Source: Thermoflexus hugenholtzii JAD2
GTDB taxonomy: Bacteria > Chloroflexota > Limnocylindria > Limnocylindrales > Limnocylindraceae
Reading direction: 5' to 3'
Assembly: GCA_945862225.1 (NCBI GenBank)
Contig: CAMAXG010000003.1
Coordinates: 1 to 45,996 of the forward strand
DNA length: 45,996 nucleotides
Each line of letters opens with the position of its first letter. Within the stretch, counting starts at the first letter, position 1. A program made the position numbers and the translations under genes. Below, piece by piece: positions 34,720 to 43,398 of this stretch. The notes under the pieces are model-generated. The model had not been told where the DNA came from. It saw only the letters and a list, made by a program, of their open reading frames with translations, and did no database searches.

Positions 34720-36059
34720 GCTGATGGTGTTGGTGGCAGCGATCTGTAGAGCTCGGTAAGGCGGGTGGCCTGCGCCTCCCAGTTCCAGCGCGCGGCGGCT
34801 GCGCGAATGCAGTGGGCGCGCAGAGCCGCGCGATCGCTTGGGCTCATGCTGAGGATCGAGTGAATGGCGGTTGCGACGTCGTGTGCGTTCGTCGGATCGC
34901 AGACAGCGCCGAGGGGAGCGTCGGGATCTCCGAGCAGAATGTCGCGCATCGTGGTGAAGTCGCTACCAACGACCGGCACACCAGCACCGATTGATTCAAA
35001 GAGCTTGTTCGGCGTGGAGATTCGATGATTCAACGTGCTGGGCAGCACGGTGCACATGCCGACATCGGCACCCGAGACCCAACGATCGAGCACTTCTGGT
35101 GCGACCGCCTTCAGCACATGAACGCGCCCGCTGTATGCGGGATCAGCGGCAGCCGCACGCAGCGTGGCCTCAAGCGGTCCGTATCCAAGGAACACCAAAT
35201 GTGCGTTGGTAAGGCGCGGGTCTCGCTTCGCTTCAAGCAGCTCTTCGAGCCCACGGTGTGCCGAGAATCCACCGTGATAGAGCACGACCTGCGCCGTGGC
35301 ATCAACACCAATGGCGGCGCGCAGCTCTGTGCCGCGCGGCTCGGCGTTCCATGCTGGCGGGCAGTTGTACGTCACGACCTGGCGCTCTGGAATCTCGTAG
35401 CGCTTGGCGAGCTCCTCGATGACCTGGGGGTTCACCGCGATCAGCGCGGCAGCGCGACGGAGCGCCGGCTGCTCAAATCGTGTGGCGAGGAGACGGCGAA
35501 TGAACGCAGGGCTTTTCGCCCAGCGCCCACTCTCAAGGAAGACTTCGTGGCTGTCATAGAGCAGCGTGGCGGTGGGGTTGGTGCGGAGTGTGGCGAGGGC
35601 GGGCAGTGCGCCGGAGAGGTCATGGGCGTGCAGGATCTGCGCGGAGTTTGCCGCGCGTGCCGCAAGCGTTGCCCATGATGTCCAGCGGATGGCAAGAAGT
35701 GCAGCGCCAGCAAGTGGGAGTCGAACCTTTCGCGCAACAGCGACGGCGATGGCAAGCGCGCACCAGAGCGGATGAAGGAGTAGGGCGAGAAGTCGTGGGC
35801 GGATTGGTAGTACCGGCGGAATCAGCCCGAGCCGATGACGAAGAATCGTGAATCCGTCTGGGTGCTCCTCTCGTAGTGGGAGCACCTCACGTCGCTGTGC
35901 GATCGCGTGCACCGTGACGGCGAACCCAGCCGCGGCCACCGTTGCCGCCTCGCGGATCACACGGCGGTCGCTCACCATGTTGTTGGCCACGAACATCGCC
36001 ACCTGCCGCTTCGGCTGGGAGGCACCCTTTGGTACGGTGTGCGGAGCGGGGTTCGGCAT
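34716..36059 (-). CDS. Glycosyltransferase family 4 protein
   Basis: LHAHDLSGALPALATL..., VVLYHGGFSAHRGLEELLEA..., NKLFESIGAGVPVVGSDF; TAGACT-N6-ATG. Confidence 0.88.
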   Translation of the reverse strand: MPNPAPHTVPKGASQPKRQVAMFVANNMVSDRRVIREAATVAAAGFAVTVHAIAQRREVLPLREEHPDGFTILRHRLGLIPPVLPIRPRLLALLLHPLWCALAIAVAVARKVRLPLAGAALLAIRWTSWATLAARAANSAQILHAHDLSGALPALATLRTNPTATLLYDSHEVFLESGRWAKSPAFIRRLLATRFEQPALRRAAALIAVNPQVIEELAKRYEIPERQVVTYNCPPAWNAEPRGTELRAAIGVDATAQVVLYHGGFSAHRGLEELLEAKRDPRLTNAHLVFLGYGPLEATLRAAAADPAYSGRVHVLKAVAPEVLDRWVSGADVGMCTVLPSTLNHRISTPNKLFESIGAGVPVVGSDFTTMRDILLGDPDAPLGAVCDPTNAHDVATAIHSILSMSPSDRAALRAHCIRAAAARWNWEAQATRLTELYRSLPPTPSA

Positions 36060-36108
36060 GCGGCGAGTCTATCGCAGCACGCACGGGCGCCAAGGGTGAG
36101 GAGGGGCT

Positions 36109-37227
36109 ATGCGCATCACGGCGATCGTCGGAACGCGCCCGCAACTCATCAAGCTTGCCGCCCTTCGCCCGCACCTCTCACCTCCCATTGAGCCGTTCGT
36201 TATTGATACCGCCCAGCACCACGATGAGTTGCTTGCCGGCCAGATCTACCGCGACCTGGGGATGGCACCGGCCGACCTCCTCCTCCCTGAGCCAGGAGAT
36301 CTCCACGGCACCGAGCGACTTGATGCCATGGTGCGTGGGCTGGATGCAGCACTCGCGCAGAGTCAGCCCGATGCCGTGCTCGTGTTTGGTGACACCGACT
36401 CCACGCTTGCAGGTGCGCTCGCTGCGCACGCTCGCAAGATTGCAGTCGTGCATGTTGAGGCAGGGGTGCGCTCTGGCGACACGTCGATGCCCGAAGAGCG
36501 CAATCGCATTGCGGTCGACAAGATCGCTGCACTGCGACTTTGCACGAGTGACGCCGCGGTACAGGCGTTGCGCGGTGAAGGACTCACCGAAGAGAACGTG
36601 GTCGTCGGCGACCTGATGGCCGACCTTGCGGCGCGACTCGCACCAACAGCGCGCGGCGCTACAGCCCTTGATGCTGCCGCGCTGCATATCGGCCGATCAC
36701 TGACATCAGGTGGGTTCGCCTACGCCACCCTGCATCGCGCCGATGTGCGCGAGGCGTCACGGCTGCGCGCCGCGCTTGATGTGCTGCGCGTTGCCGCAGA
36801 GCACCTCGGCGTGCCAATGCTCTTTGCGGCGCACCCTGGAACCAGCGCCGCGATCGCCGCGCACAACATCGACGTACCCGATGGCGTGGAACTGGTGCCG
36901 CCCGTCGGCTATCTCGACTCACTCGCCCTCGCTGCACACGCCGCCGCAGTGCTCACCGACTCCGGCGGGTTGCAGCGCGAGGCGGTCTGGCTCAATACGC
37001 CAACGCTGATCTTGCGCGACACCACCGAGTGGCCAGAGCTCGTGCACCCGGCTGGTCCGTCGCTCCTTATTGGGGTGGATGCGGCTCGCGCTGCAGGTGC
37101 CCTCGTAACGGTCGGGGCCACAACGGGTGCGGCTGCGGTCGCTGCGCGGGCCTCCCAACCACTCCCCGCCGGGGGTGCCGCGGAGGCGATCCGAGCCGCC
37201 CTAATCGCGCGCCGCTTCGCTCGCTGA
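36109..37227 (+). CDS. UDP-GlcNAc 2-epimerase (non-hydrolysing), WecB/WbpI-like
   Basis: ITAIVGTRPQLIKLAAL, DTAQHHDELLAGQIYRDLGM, VVHVEAGVRSGD..PEERNRI, TDSGGLQREA. Confidence 0.93.
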   Translation: MRITAIVGTRPQLIKLAALRPHLSPPIEPFVIDTAQHHDELLAGQIYRDLGMAPADLLLPEPGDLHGTERLDAMVRGLDAALAQSQPDAVLVFGDTDSTLAGALAAHARKIAVVHVEAGVRSGDTSMPEERNRIAVDKIAALRLCTSDAAVQALRGEGLTEENVVVGDLMADLAARLAPTARGATALDAAALHIGRSLTSGGFAYATLHRADVREASRLRAALDVLRVAAEHLGVPMLFAAHPGTSAAIAAHNIDVPDGVELVPPVGYLDSLALAAHAAAVLTDSGGLQREAVWLNTPTLILRDTTEWPELVHPAGPSLLIGVDAARAAGALVTVGATTGAAAVAARASQPLPAGGAAEAIRAALIARRFAR

Positions 37228-37240
37228 TACGCTCCCCGCA

Positions 37241-38362
37241 ATGAGTACACCGCCAATTCGCATCCCGATCACCCGCCCCGCCGTTGGCCGCGAGGAGGCT
37301 GACGCCGCCGCCGACGCGATCATGTCGGGCGCCCTCGCACAGGGCCCACGCGTTGCCGAGTTTGAGCGCCGCTTCGCCGAGCTCGTTGGCGTGAAGCACG
37401 CGATCGCCACGGCGAACGGCACGCTCGCCGAAGAGGCGATCATTCAAGGACTCGGCATCAAGCCAGGCGACGAGGTCATCACCGTTGGTCACACCTTTAG
37501 TGCCACCGCAGCCGCGATCTTGCGCGCAGGTGCCACGCCTCGATTCGTAGACATCGATCCGGTCACCTGGTTGATGGACCCCGCTGCTGCTGCAGCGGCG
37601 ATCACGCCAAAGACGAAGGCCCTGATGCCGGTGCACCTCTTCGGCCTCATTGCCGACATGAACGCCCTTGGCGCACTCGCCGCCAAGCACAACCTCGCGA
37701 TGATCGAAGACGCCTGCCAAGCGGTTGGTGCGACACAGAACGGCAAGCAGGCCGGTTCGTTCGGTGTTGGCGCCTTCTCGCTCTACGCCACCAAGAACAT
37801 CACCAGCGGTGAGGGGGGCATGATCACCACGAACGACGACACGCTGAACGAGTGGCTGCGCACCTTCCGCAGCCAAGGGATGAAGGTGCGCTACCTGCAC
37901 GAGATGCTCGGCACCAACTACCGCATGACCGACATCGCCGCCGCAATCGGCACCGTGCAGCTCGGCAAGCTTGCCCAGTTCACTGCGGCGCGCGTCACCG
38001 CTGCGTCGCGCTACGACGAACTCCTTGCTGGCGCACCAATCGTTCGTCAGGGAACTCCAGCCGGCAATCTGCACGTCTATCACCAGTACACGGTGCACGT
38101 TGGTCCAGCGCGCGACGAGATCGTGAAAGATCTTGCCAACGATGGCATTGGCACTGGCATCTACTACCCAATTCCGGTGAGCCAGCAGCCATACATTAAG
38201 GAGCGCGGTCTCGACGTTGCGCTCCCGGTTACGGATGCGCTGGCGAAGGGTTGCCTCTCGCTCCCAATGTTCGCGGCGATCACCGCTGCGGAACAAGAGG
38301 AGGTTGCCGCATCGCTCCGACGCGCCGTGGAACGCCACGGCGGGAGCGCATGGCCCGCATGA
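37241..38362 (+). CDS. DegT/DnrJ/EryC1/StrS aminotransferase, WbpE-like
   Basis: FSLYATKNITSGEGGMITTND (PLP Lys), EDACQAVGA. Confidence 0.95.
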   Translation: MSTPPIRIPITRPAVGREEADAAADAIMSGALAQGPRVAEFERRFAELVGVKHAIATANGTLAEEAIIQGLGIKPGDEVITVGHTFSATAAAILRAGATPRFVDIDPVTWLMDPAAAAAAITPKTKALMPVHLFGLIADMNALGALAAKHNLAMIEDACQAVGATQNGKQAGSFGVGAFSLYATKNITSGEGGMITTNDDTLNEWLRTFRSQGMKVRYLHEMLGTNYRMTDIAAAIGTVQLGKLAQFTAARVTAASRYDELLAGAPIVRQGTPAGNLHVYHQYTVHVGPARDEIVKDLANDGIGTGIYYPIPVSQQPYIKERGLDVALPVTDALAKGCLSLPMFAAITAAEQEEVAASLRRAVERHGGSAWPA

Positions 38363-39372
38363 AGGTTGGCCTGATCGGCCTCGGTGTGATGGGTCGCAAC
38401 CATCTCCGTGTTCTCGCAACACTCCCCGACGCCGAGATCGTGGCGATCAGTGACCCAGTCGATGCGGCGCGCGACGCTGCACTCGCCGTGGCGCCAGCGG
38501 CCACCGCCTATGCCGACGCCGCAGAGCTGTTGAGCCACCCCGGCCTTGAGGCGGCGATCATCGCCGCGCCAACGCGCTTCCACGCCGCGCTGGTGATTCG
38601 CGCAATCGAGCGCAAGATTCCAATTCTGGTCGAGAAGCCGCTCGCCGCCGATTCAACCGAGGCGCTCGACTTGGTCGCACGCGCCACAGCCGCCGGCGCC
38701 ATCGTGCAGGTCGGCCACGTGGAGCGCTTCAACCCTGCCGTCACGCGCCTCTTCGAGCAGATGGGCGGCAGTGCTGGTGAAGCGCTCTACGCGATCGAGG
38801 CGATGCGCGAGAGCCCACTCCCCGAGCGGATCAGCGACGTTGGTGTGGTGCGCGACCTGATGGTCCACGACATCGATCTCGCCTGTGCCATCGCTGGCAG
38901 CTCGCCGCTCTCGGTCACCGCCGTAGCCGGCTCACGACTCATTGAAGGGCGAGAAGATTTTGCGGAAGCGCTCTTCACCTTTGCGGGTGGCGCCGTTGCG
39001 CGCATTCGCGCCTCATGGCTTGCGCCAGCAAAGCGTCGACAACTGCTCGTCACCACGAGTGCGGGCGCCTACGACGTGAGCCTGCTGCAGCGCACCGTCT
39101 CGTTCACCAGCGCCGATCCGAACTCGAGCGCCATGCTCGATGGATTCGCCCCCGTGCAGCCGGGTCGCACCGCCGACCTCCCCGCCGCACGACAGGAGCC
39201 GCTGGCGCTCGAGCTGAGCTCCTTCCTTGCCGCTGCACGTGGTGAGGCGAAGCCTGCGGTCAGCATTCACGATGGCGCGCGTGCCGTGATCCTCGCAGAC
39301 GCAGTTCTTGAGTCCGCACGTGGCGGCGGCGTCCCTGTGCGGCCGAACCTCGAGGCGATCGCCGCGGTGTAG
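38359..39372 (+). CDS. Gfo/Idh/MocA oxidoreductase, WbpB-like
   Basis: MKVGLIGLGVMGRNHLRVLATLPDAEIVAISDP; ILVEKPLA; ATGA overlap with upstream gene. Confidence 0.93.
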   Translation: MKVGLIGLGVMGRNHLRVLATLPDAEIVAISDPVDAARDAALAVAPAATAYADAAELLSHPGLEAAIIAAPTRFHAALVIRAIERKIPILVEKPLAADSTEALDLVARATAAGAIVQVGHVERFNPAVTRLFEQMGGSAGEALYAIEAMRESPLPERISDVGVVRDLMVHDIDLACAIAGSSPLSVTAVAGSRLIEGREDFAEALFTFAGGAVARIRASWLAPAKRRQLLVTTSAGAYDVSLLQRTVSFTSADPNSSAMLDGFAPVQPGRTADLPAARQEPLALELSSFLAAARGEAKPAVSIHDGARAVILADAVLESARGGGVPVRPNLEAIAAV

Positions 39373-39375
39373 CAT

Positions 39376-39399
39376 CCCCTCCAAGGGAACAAGGAGGGG
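39376..39399 (+). promoter_or_regulatory. Putative SD-sequestering hairpin before the nucleotide-sugar dehydrogenase gene
   Basis: CCCCTCC (39376-39382) pairs perfectly with GGAGGGG (39393-39399), which contains the SD; begins 4 nt after the upstream stop. Confidence 0.6.
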
Positions 39400-39401
39400 C
39401 A

Positions 39402-40811
39402 ATGAGCGCACGCACCACAGATCCGCTCGGTCGAGCAACGTCCATGCTCGGTGGCTCCTTTACTGCTGAGCCGCATCCCTGCACCCATGGCACGCCCATT
39501 ACCGCCAAGCCGTGGGTCGGCGCCCCTGACACCGTTGGCACCATCGCCGTCATCGGCTCCGGAAAGATCGGCCTGCCGCTCGCCCTGCAGTTCGCCTCCC
39601 ACGGGTGGCGCGTGCATGCCGTCGACATCAATCAGGCACTCGTCGACATCATCAACTCGGGCGTTGCCCCGTGGGGTGGCGAGCCGAATCTTCCCGAGCT
39701 CCTCGCCGAGCACGTTGGCTCTGGCCGACTGCGCGCCACCATCGACGGCCCTGCTGCAGTGCGTGACGCTGACGTTGCCCTTGTCGTAGTGCCGGTACTC
39801 GTTCGCGACGACGGAAGCATCGCCGACAAGGCGCTCGTTGGCGCCACCGAAACGCTGATCGCCGGTGCGCACGACGACCTACTCGTCATTCTTGAAACCA
39901 CCGTGCCGATCGGCACCACCCGCGACCTGGTCGCGAAGGTTGCTGCCAAGAGTGGCGCCAAGGTCTTCGGCTGCTTCTCGCCAGAGCGCGTGCTCACCGG
40001 CCAAACGTTCCGCAACCTCGCCGCGTATCCGAAGCTGGTTGGTGGCACCGAAGCCGCCAGCTTGGCGCGTGCAACTGCCTTCTACGAGAGCGTGCTCGAC
40101 GCGCCAATCGCGCAGATGCAAACGCTCGAGGCCGCCGAGATGGCAAAGCTTGCCGAGACGACCTATCGCGATGTGAACATTGCGCTCGCCAACGAGTTCG
40201 CTCGCGTTGCGGATCGACACGGCATTGATCTCTCTGAGGTGATTCGCGCCGCGAACTCGCAGCCGTACTCACACATTCATGAACCGGGCATCGGCGTTGG
40301 TGGGCACTGCATTCCCGTCTATCCGCGCATGATCCTCTCGACCGATGGCGACCTTGACGTGATCAAGACCGCGCGCGCAGTGAACGATGGACAGGTGGAT
40401 CGCGCCGTTGACGCCGTAGCGAAGCAGCTCGGTTCGCTGAAGGGGGCGACGGTTGCGGTGCTTGGGCTCACCTACCGCGAAGGTGTGCGAGAACTTGCAC
40501 ATGCGCGCGGACCACTCGTTGCCGACGCATTGCGAGCACGCGGCGCAACCGTCCTTGGTGCCGATCCACTACTTTCTGCTGATGATGTTTCGGCGCTCAA
40601 GATGACGCCGTGGGACGGCACTGCGAATGCGAGCGTCAGCGCCGTGGTGGTTGCGACCGCTGATGCTGCGTATCGCACGATGGACTTCGCAACACTCTTC
40701 CCGGCGCTGAAGGTGCTGATTGACGGGCGTAATGCCTGCGCTGGTGCGACGTTGCCAGCTGGCGCGAAGCGCATCGGTTTCGGCCGACCAAACGGAGTCG
40801 CAGCTCAATGA
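39402..40811 (+). CDS. UDP-sugar (UDP-HexNAc) 6-dehydrogenase, WbpA/WecC-like
   Basis: IAVIGSGKIGLPLALQFASHGWRVHAVDIN, ETTVPIGTTRDLV, EAAEMAKLAETTYRDVNIALANEFA, GVGGHCIPVYP. Confidence 0.94.
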   Translation: MSARTTDPLGRATSMLGGSFTAEPHPCTHGTPITAKPWVGAPDTVGTIAVIGSGKIGLPLALQFASHGWRVHAVDINQALVDIINSGVAPWGGEPNLPELLAEHVGSGRLRATIDGPAAVRDADVALVVVPVLVRDDGSIADKALVGATETLIAGAHDDLLVILETTVPIGTTRDLVAKVAAKSGAKVFGCFSPERVLTGQTFRNLAAYPKLVGGTEAASLARATAFYESVLDAPIAQMQTLEAAEMAKLAETTYRDVNIALANEFARVADRHGIDLSEVIRAANSQPYSHIHEPGIGVGGHCIPVYPRMILSTDGDLDVIKTARAVNDGQVDRAVDAVAKQLGSLKGATVAVLGLTYREGVRELAHARGPLVADALRARGATVLGADPLLSADDVSALKMTPWDGTANASVSAVVVATADAAYRTMDFATLFPALKVLIDGRNACAGATLPAGAKRIGFGRPNGVAAQ

Positions 40812-41410
40812 TTGACCCAACGGCGTTCATTGACCCAACGGCGATTGTCGAAGATGGCGCGACGATTGGCGCGCGCAGCAAGGTGTGGGGCGGCGCCGTG
40901 GTACGACGCGGCGCCCGAATCGGCGCCGACTGCATTATTGGTCGCGGTGCCTTCATCGACGCCGACGTTGTGCTTGGCGATCGCTGCAAGGTGCAGAATC
41001 TCGCCCTCGTCTATCACGGTGTCACCGCTGGCAACGGTGTCTTCATCGGCCCCAACGCGATCCTCACCAACGACCGCTTCCCGCGCGCGCAGACACCCGA
41101 CGGCGGCCTTGCCGCAACGAGCGACTGGGTAGTTAGCCCGATCCACGTTGGCGACGGGGCCTCGATTGGTGCTGGCGCCGTGATCGTGGCTGGCATCACC
41201 CTGGGCGAGTACTGCATGGTTGGTGCGGGTGGAGTCGCCTCACGGAACGTGCCGCCGCGCGCCCTTGTGGTTGGCAGCCCAGCCAAGCGGATCGGCTGGG
41301 TCTGCGACTGCGGAAGCCGCCTCCCCAATGAGGGAGCCACGCTCAGCTGCAGCACCTGCGCACGCTCATACACGCTCAATGCATCGAACGGTGGCCTAGC
41401 CCGCGCTTAA
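40808..41410 (+). CDS. Hexapeptide-repeat N-acetyltransferase with C-terminal zinc-ribbon-like tail, WbpD-like
   Basis: Left-handed beta-helix repeats; C-terminal GWVCDCGSRLPNEGATLSCSTCARSY; ATGA overlap. Confidence 0.9.
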   Translation: MIDPTAFIDPTAIVEDGATIGARSKVWGGAVVRRGARIGADCIIGRGAFIDADVVLGDRCKVQNLALVYHGVTAGNGVFIGPNAILTNDRFPRAQTPDGGLAATSDWVVSPIHVGDGASIGAGAVIVAGITLGEYCMVGAGGVASRNVPPRALVVGSPAKRIGWVCDCGSRLPNEGATLSCSTCARSYTLNASNGGLARA

Positions 41411-41484
41411 TCGCCGACGGTCTCGCTAACCCCCCTCCGCTACCATTACCCCAACGCCAAACGGCGACTAGTAAGGGGGACTTC

Positions 41485-42459
41485 ATGGGCGGCAACGAAC
41501 TCTTCTCGCCACTTGGAATTGGATTCATGGTCTTCCTCGTTGCCGCGCTCGCCGTTGACTTTGGACTTCTCCGAAAGAATGGCACGCACGTTGTGCCGGT
41601 CAAAGAGGCGGCGGCCTGGACCCTGGTCTGGATCGTACTCGCCATCATCTTCGGCATCGCGATGCAATTCGTCTGGCAAGATGGAACGAAGACCACGGAG
41701 TACTTTGTCGGCTACCTCGTAGAGAAGTCGCTCTCTGTCGACAACATCTTTGTCTTCACGCTAATCTTCGCTGCGCTCAAGACGCCGAAGAAGTTGCAGC
41801 AGCTCGCCCTGATGTGGGGCATTCTTCTCGCGCTCGTGCTGCGCGGCATCATGATCTTGATCGGCGCTGCGCTGATTGAGCGCTTTGAGTGGATCATCTG
41901 GGTCTTTGGCGGATTCCTTCTCCTTACCGGCGTGCAGATGCTGCGCGGTGGTGGCCATGCAAATGAAAATGAGCCGTCGGCGATCAAGCTCGCACGACGC
42001 TTCATCCACGTGAACAACGACTACACCGAAGAGCGCTTCTGGATCGTTAAGGCGGGTAAGCGAGTCTTCACGCCGATCTTCTTGACCATCGCGGTAATCG
42101 GCATCATTGACCTCGTCTTTGCCATTGATAGCATCCCAGCAATCTTTGGCATCACGCTTGATCCGTTTATCGTGTTCACTTCAAACGCGTTCGCCATCCT
42201 CGGTCTTCGCAACCTGTACTTCTTGCTTGCTGACGCGAAGGATCGATTCCATTACCTGAGTGCGGGCCTCGCCTTTGTGTTGATGTGGATCGGCGTGAAG
42301 ATGATCCTGCCGGCAATCAATCATGACTGGAAGGTTCCGCCACTCGTGAGCTTGGTGATTGTGCTTTCCATCTTGACGCTCTCCATCGTGGCTTCACTGC
42401 TCCGTACGAGGCGCGTCGCGCGCAAGGCTGCTCGACCCGCTCGCGCGCGCAAGCGCTAG
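41485..42459 (+). CDS. TerC family integral membrane protein
   Basis: YLVEKSLSVDNIFVFTLIFAALKTP, VFAIDSIPAIFGITLDPFIVFTSNAFAILGLRNLYFLL. Confidence 0.96.
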   Translation: MGGNELFSPLGIGFMVFLVAALAVDFGLLRKNGTHVVPVKEAAAWTLVWIVLAIIFGIAMQFVWQDGTKTTEYFVGYLVEKSLSVDNIFVFTLIFAALKTPKKLQQLALMWGILLALVLRGIMILIGAALIERFEWIIWVFGGFLLLTGVQMLRGGGHANENEPSAIKLARRFIHVNNDYTEERFWIVKAGKRVFTPIFLTIAVIGIIDLVFAIDSIPAIFGITLDPFIVFTSNAFAILGLRNLYFLLADAKDRFHYLSAGLAFVLMWIGVKMILPAINHDWKVPPLVSLVIVLSILTLSIVASLLRTRRVARKAARPARARKR

Positions 42460-42467
42460 GCGCAACA

Positions 42468-42498
42468 ACGCCGCTGGTAGGAGGACCACCAGCGGCGT
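42468..42498. terminator. Bidirectional hairpin terminator between convergent genes
   Basis: 11-bp perfect stem ACGCCGCTGGT/ACCAGCGGCGT, 9-nt loop, between stops at 42459(+) and 42522(-). Confidence 0.7.
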
Positions 42499-42521
42499 CG
42501 CGCGATAACTAGGTGCGCTCG

Positions 42522-43289
42522 TTACTTGACGATAAGCACCGACTCAGCGGCTGCGACCTCTCGGCCCATGTCCACAACCACGCTGTCACCGGCGGTGACG
42601 TCGGCGTTCGTAGCAGCTGCAATCTTGCTGAACACGGTGTTGTCACTGACTGTGACGGTAATGGTCTTTGTTCCGCTCGGAGTGACCATCGCAAGGGTGA
42701 GGGTGTTGCCGTCCACGGCGGTGACCTTCGCAGGTCGGCCAAGGTGAACGTGCGCCTCGGTGAGTCCGGTCGCTAGAACGGCGATACCGTCAGCTTCACT
42801 TACTGCACCGTCGACCGGCTTCTCAGCTCGGACGAGTACATAGGAACCAACCGCCACGTCAGCAGCGGTGCCCGCCGTCTTCGTGAAGTACTGGCTCTCG
42901 CTGTTGAGCACGACCGTCTTGGTCGTACCGTCAGCGAGCGTGATCGAGAGCTCGGTTGGGCTCACGCTGGTAACGGCCCCGGTGAGATCAGCGCTAGCCT
43001 GTGGCCCGCCCTCGCCTCGATGCCGGTCGCCGTGTCGATCGCCGTCTCGGTCCATGCCGCCGCGCATGTGATCGCGCTCCATCTCCATGCGCGCTTCCGC
43101 ACCCTGTCCAGGGTGACGATCATCTCGACCGTCAGGACCACCGTTTGCGAGTGCCGTACCGGCAAGAGCGCCTGCAGCCACAAGGGCCGCTGCGCCAAAG
43201 ATGGCCGGGAGGTTGTTGCGAATGCCGCTGAAGCGTGAAGGGGCAACGATCTGCCTCTCTGTTGGAGCAAGCTTTACCGTTCGTGCCAT
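42522..43289 (-). CDS. DUF5666-containing membrane-anchored protein
   Basis: Repeats of the form VTSVSPTELSITLADGTTKTVVLNSESQYF; single TM; start MARTVKLAP with AAGGAG upstream. Confidence 0.75.
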   Translation of the reverse strand: MARTVKLAPTERQIVAPSRFSGIRNNLPAIFGAAALVAAGALAGTALANGGPDGRDDRHPGQGAEARMEMERDHMRGGMDRDGDRHGDRHRGEGGPQASADLTGAVTSVSPTELSITLADGTTKTVVLNSESQYFTKTAGTAADVAVGSYVLVRAEKPVDGAVSEADGIAVLATGLTEAHVHLGRPAKVTAVDGNTLTLAMVTPSGTKTITVTVSDNTVFSKIAAATNADVTAGDSVVVDMGREVAAAESVLIVK

Positions 43290-43398
43290 ACATGGCTCCT
43301 TCCCAATTCCCGAGGTCATTTGCCTCGTTCTCCCTCATGGTGCGCCTCGCGCATTAGCCGACTCTTTGTTGAAGATGGGAATGCGCCAAACTATCGCC

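Noticed and set aside
37067-38422. 451-aa minus-strand ORF
   Set aside because: Antisense to the well-supported DegT aminotransferase gene; composition and lack of family motifs fit a GC-rich shadow ORF
41411-41484. yybP-ykoY (Mn2+) riboswitch upstream of terC
   Set aside because: TerC genes often carry it, but only 74 nt are available and the conserved internal-loop sequences are not visible
43132-43338. 68-aa minus-strand ORF overlapping the DUF5666 start as a uORF
   Set aside because: No leaderless -10 at correct spacing, and it runs deep into the DUF5666 gene in another frame
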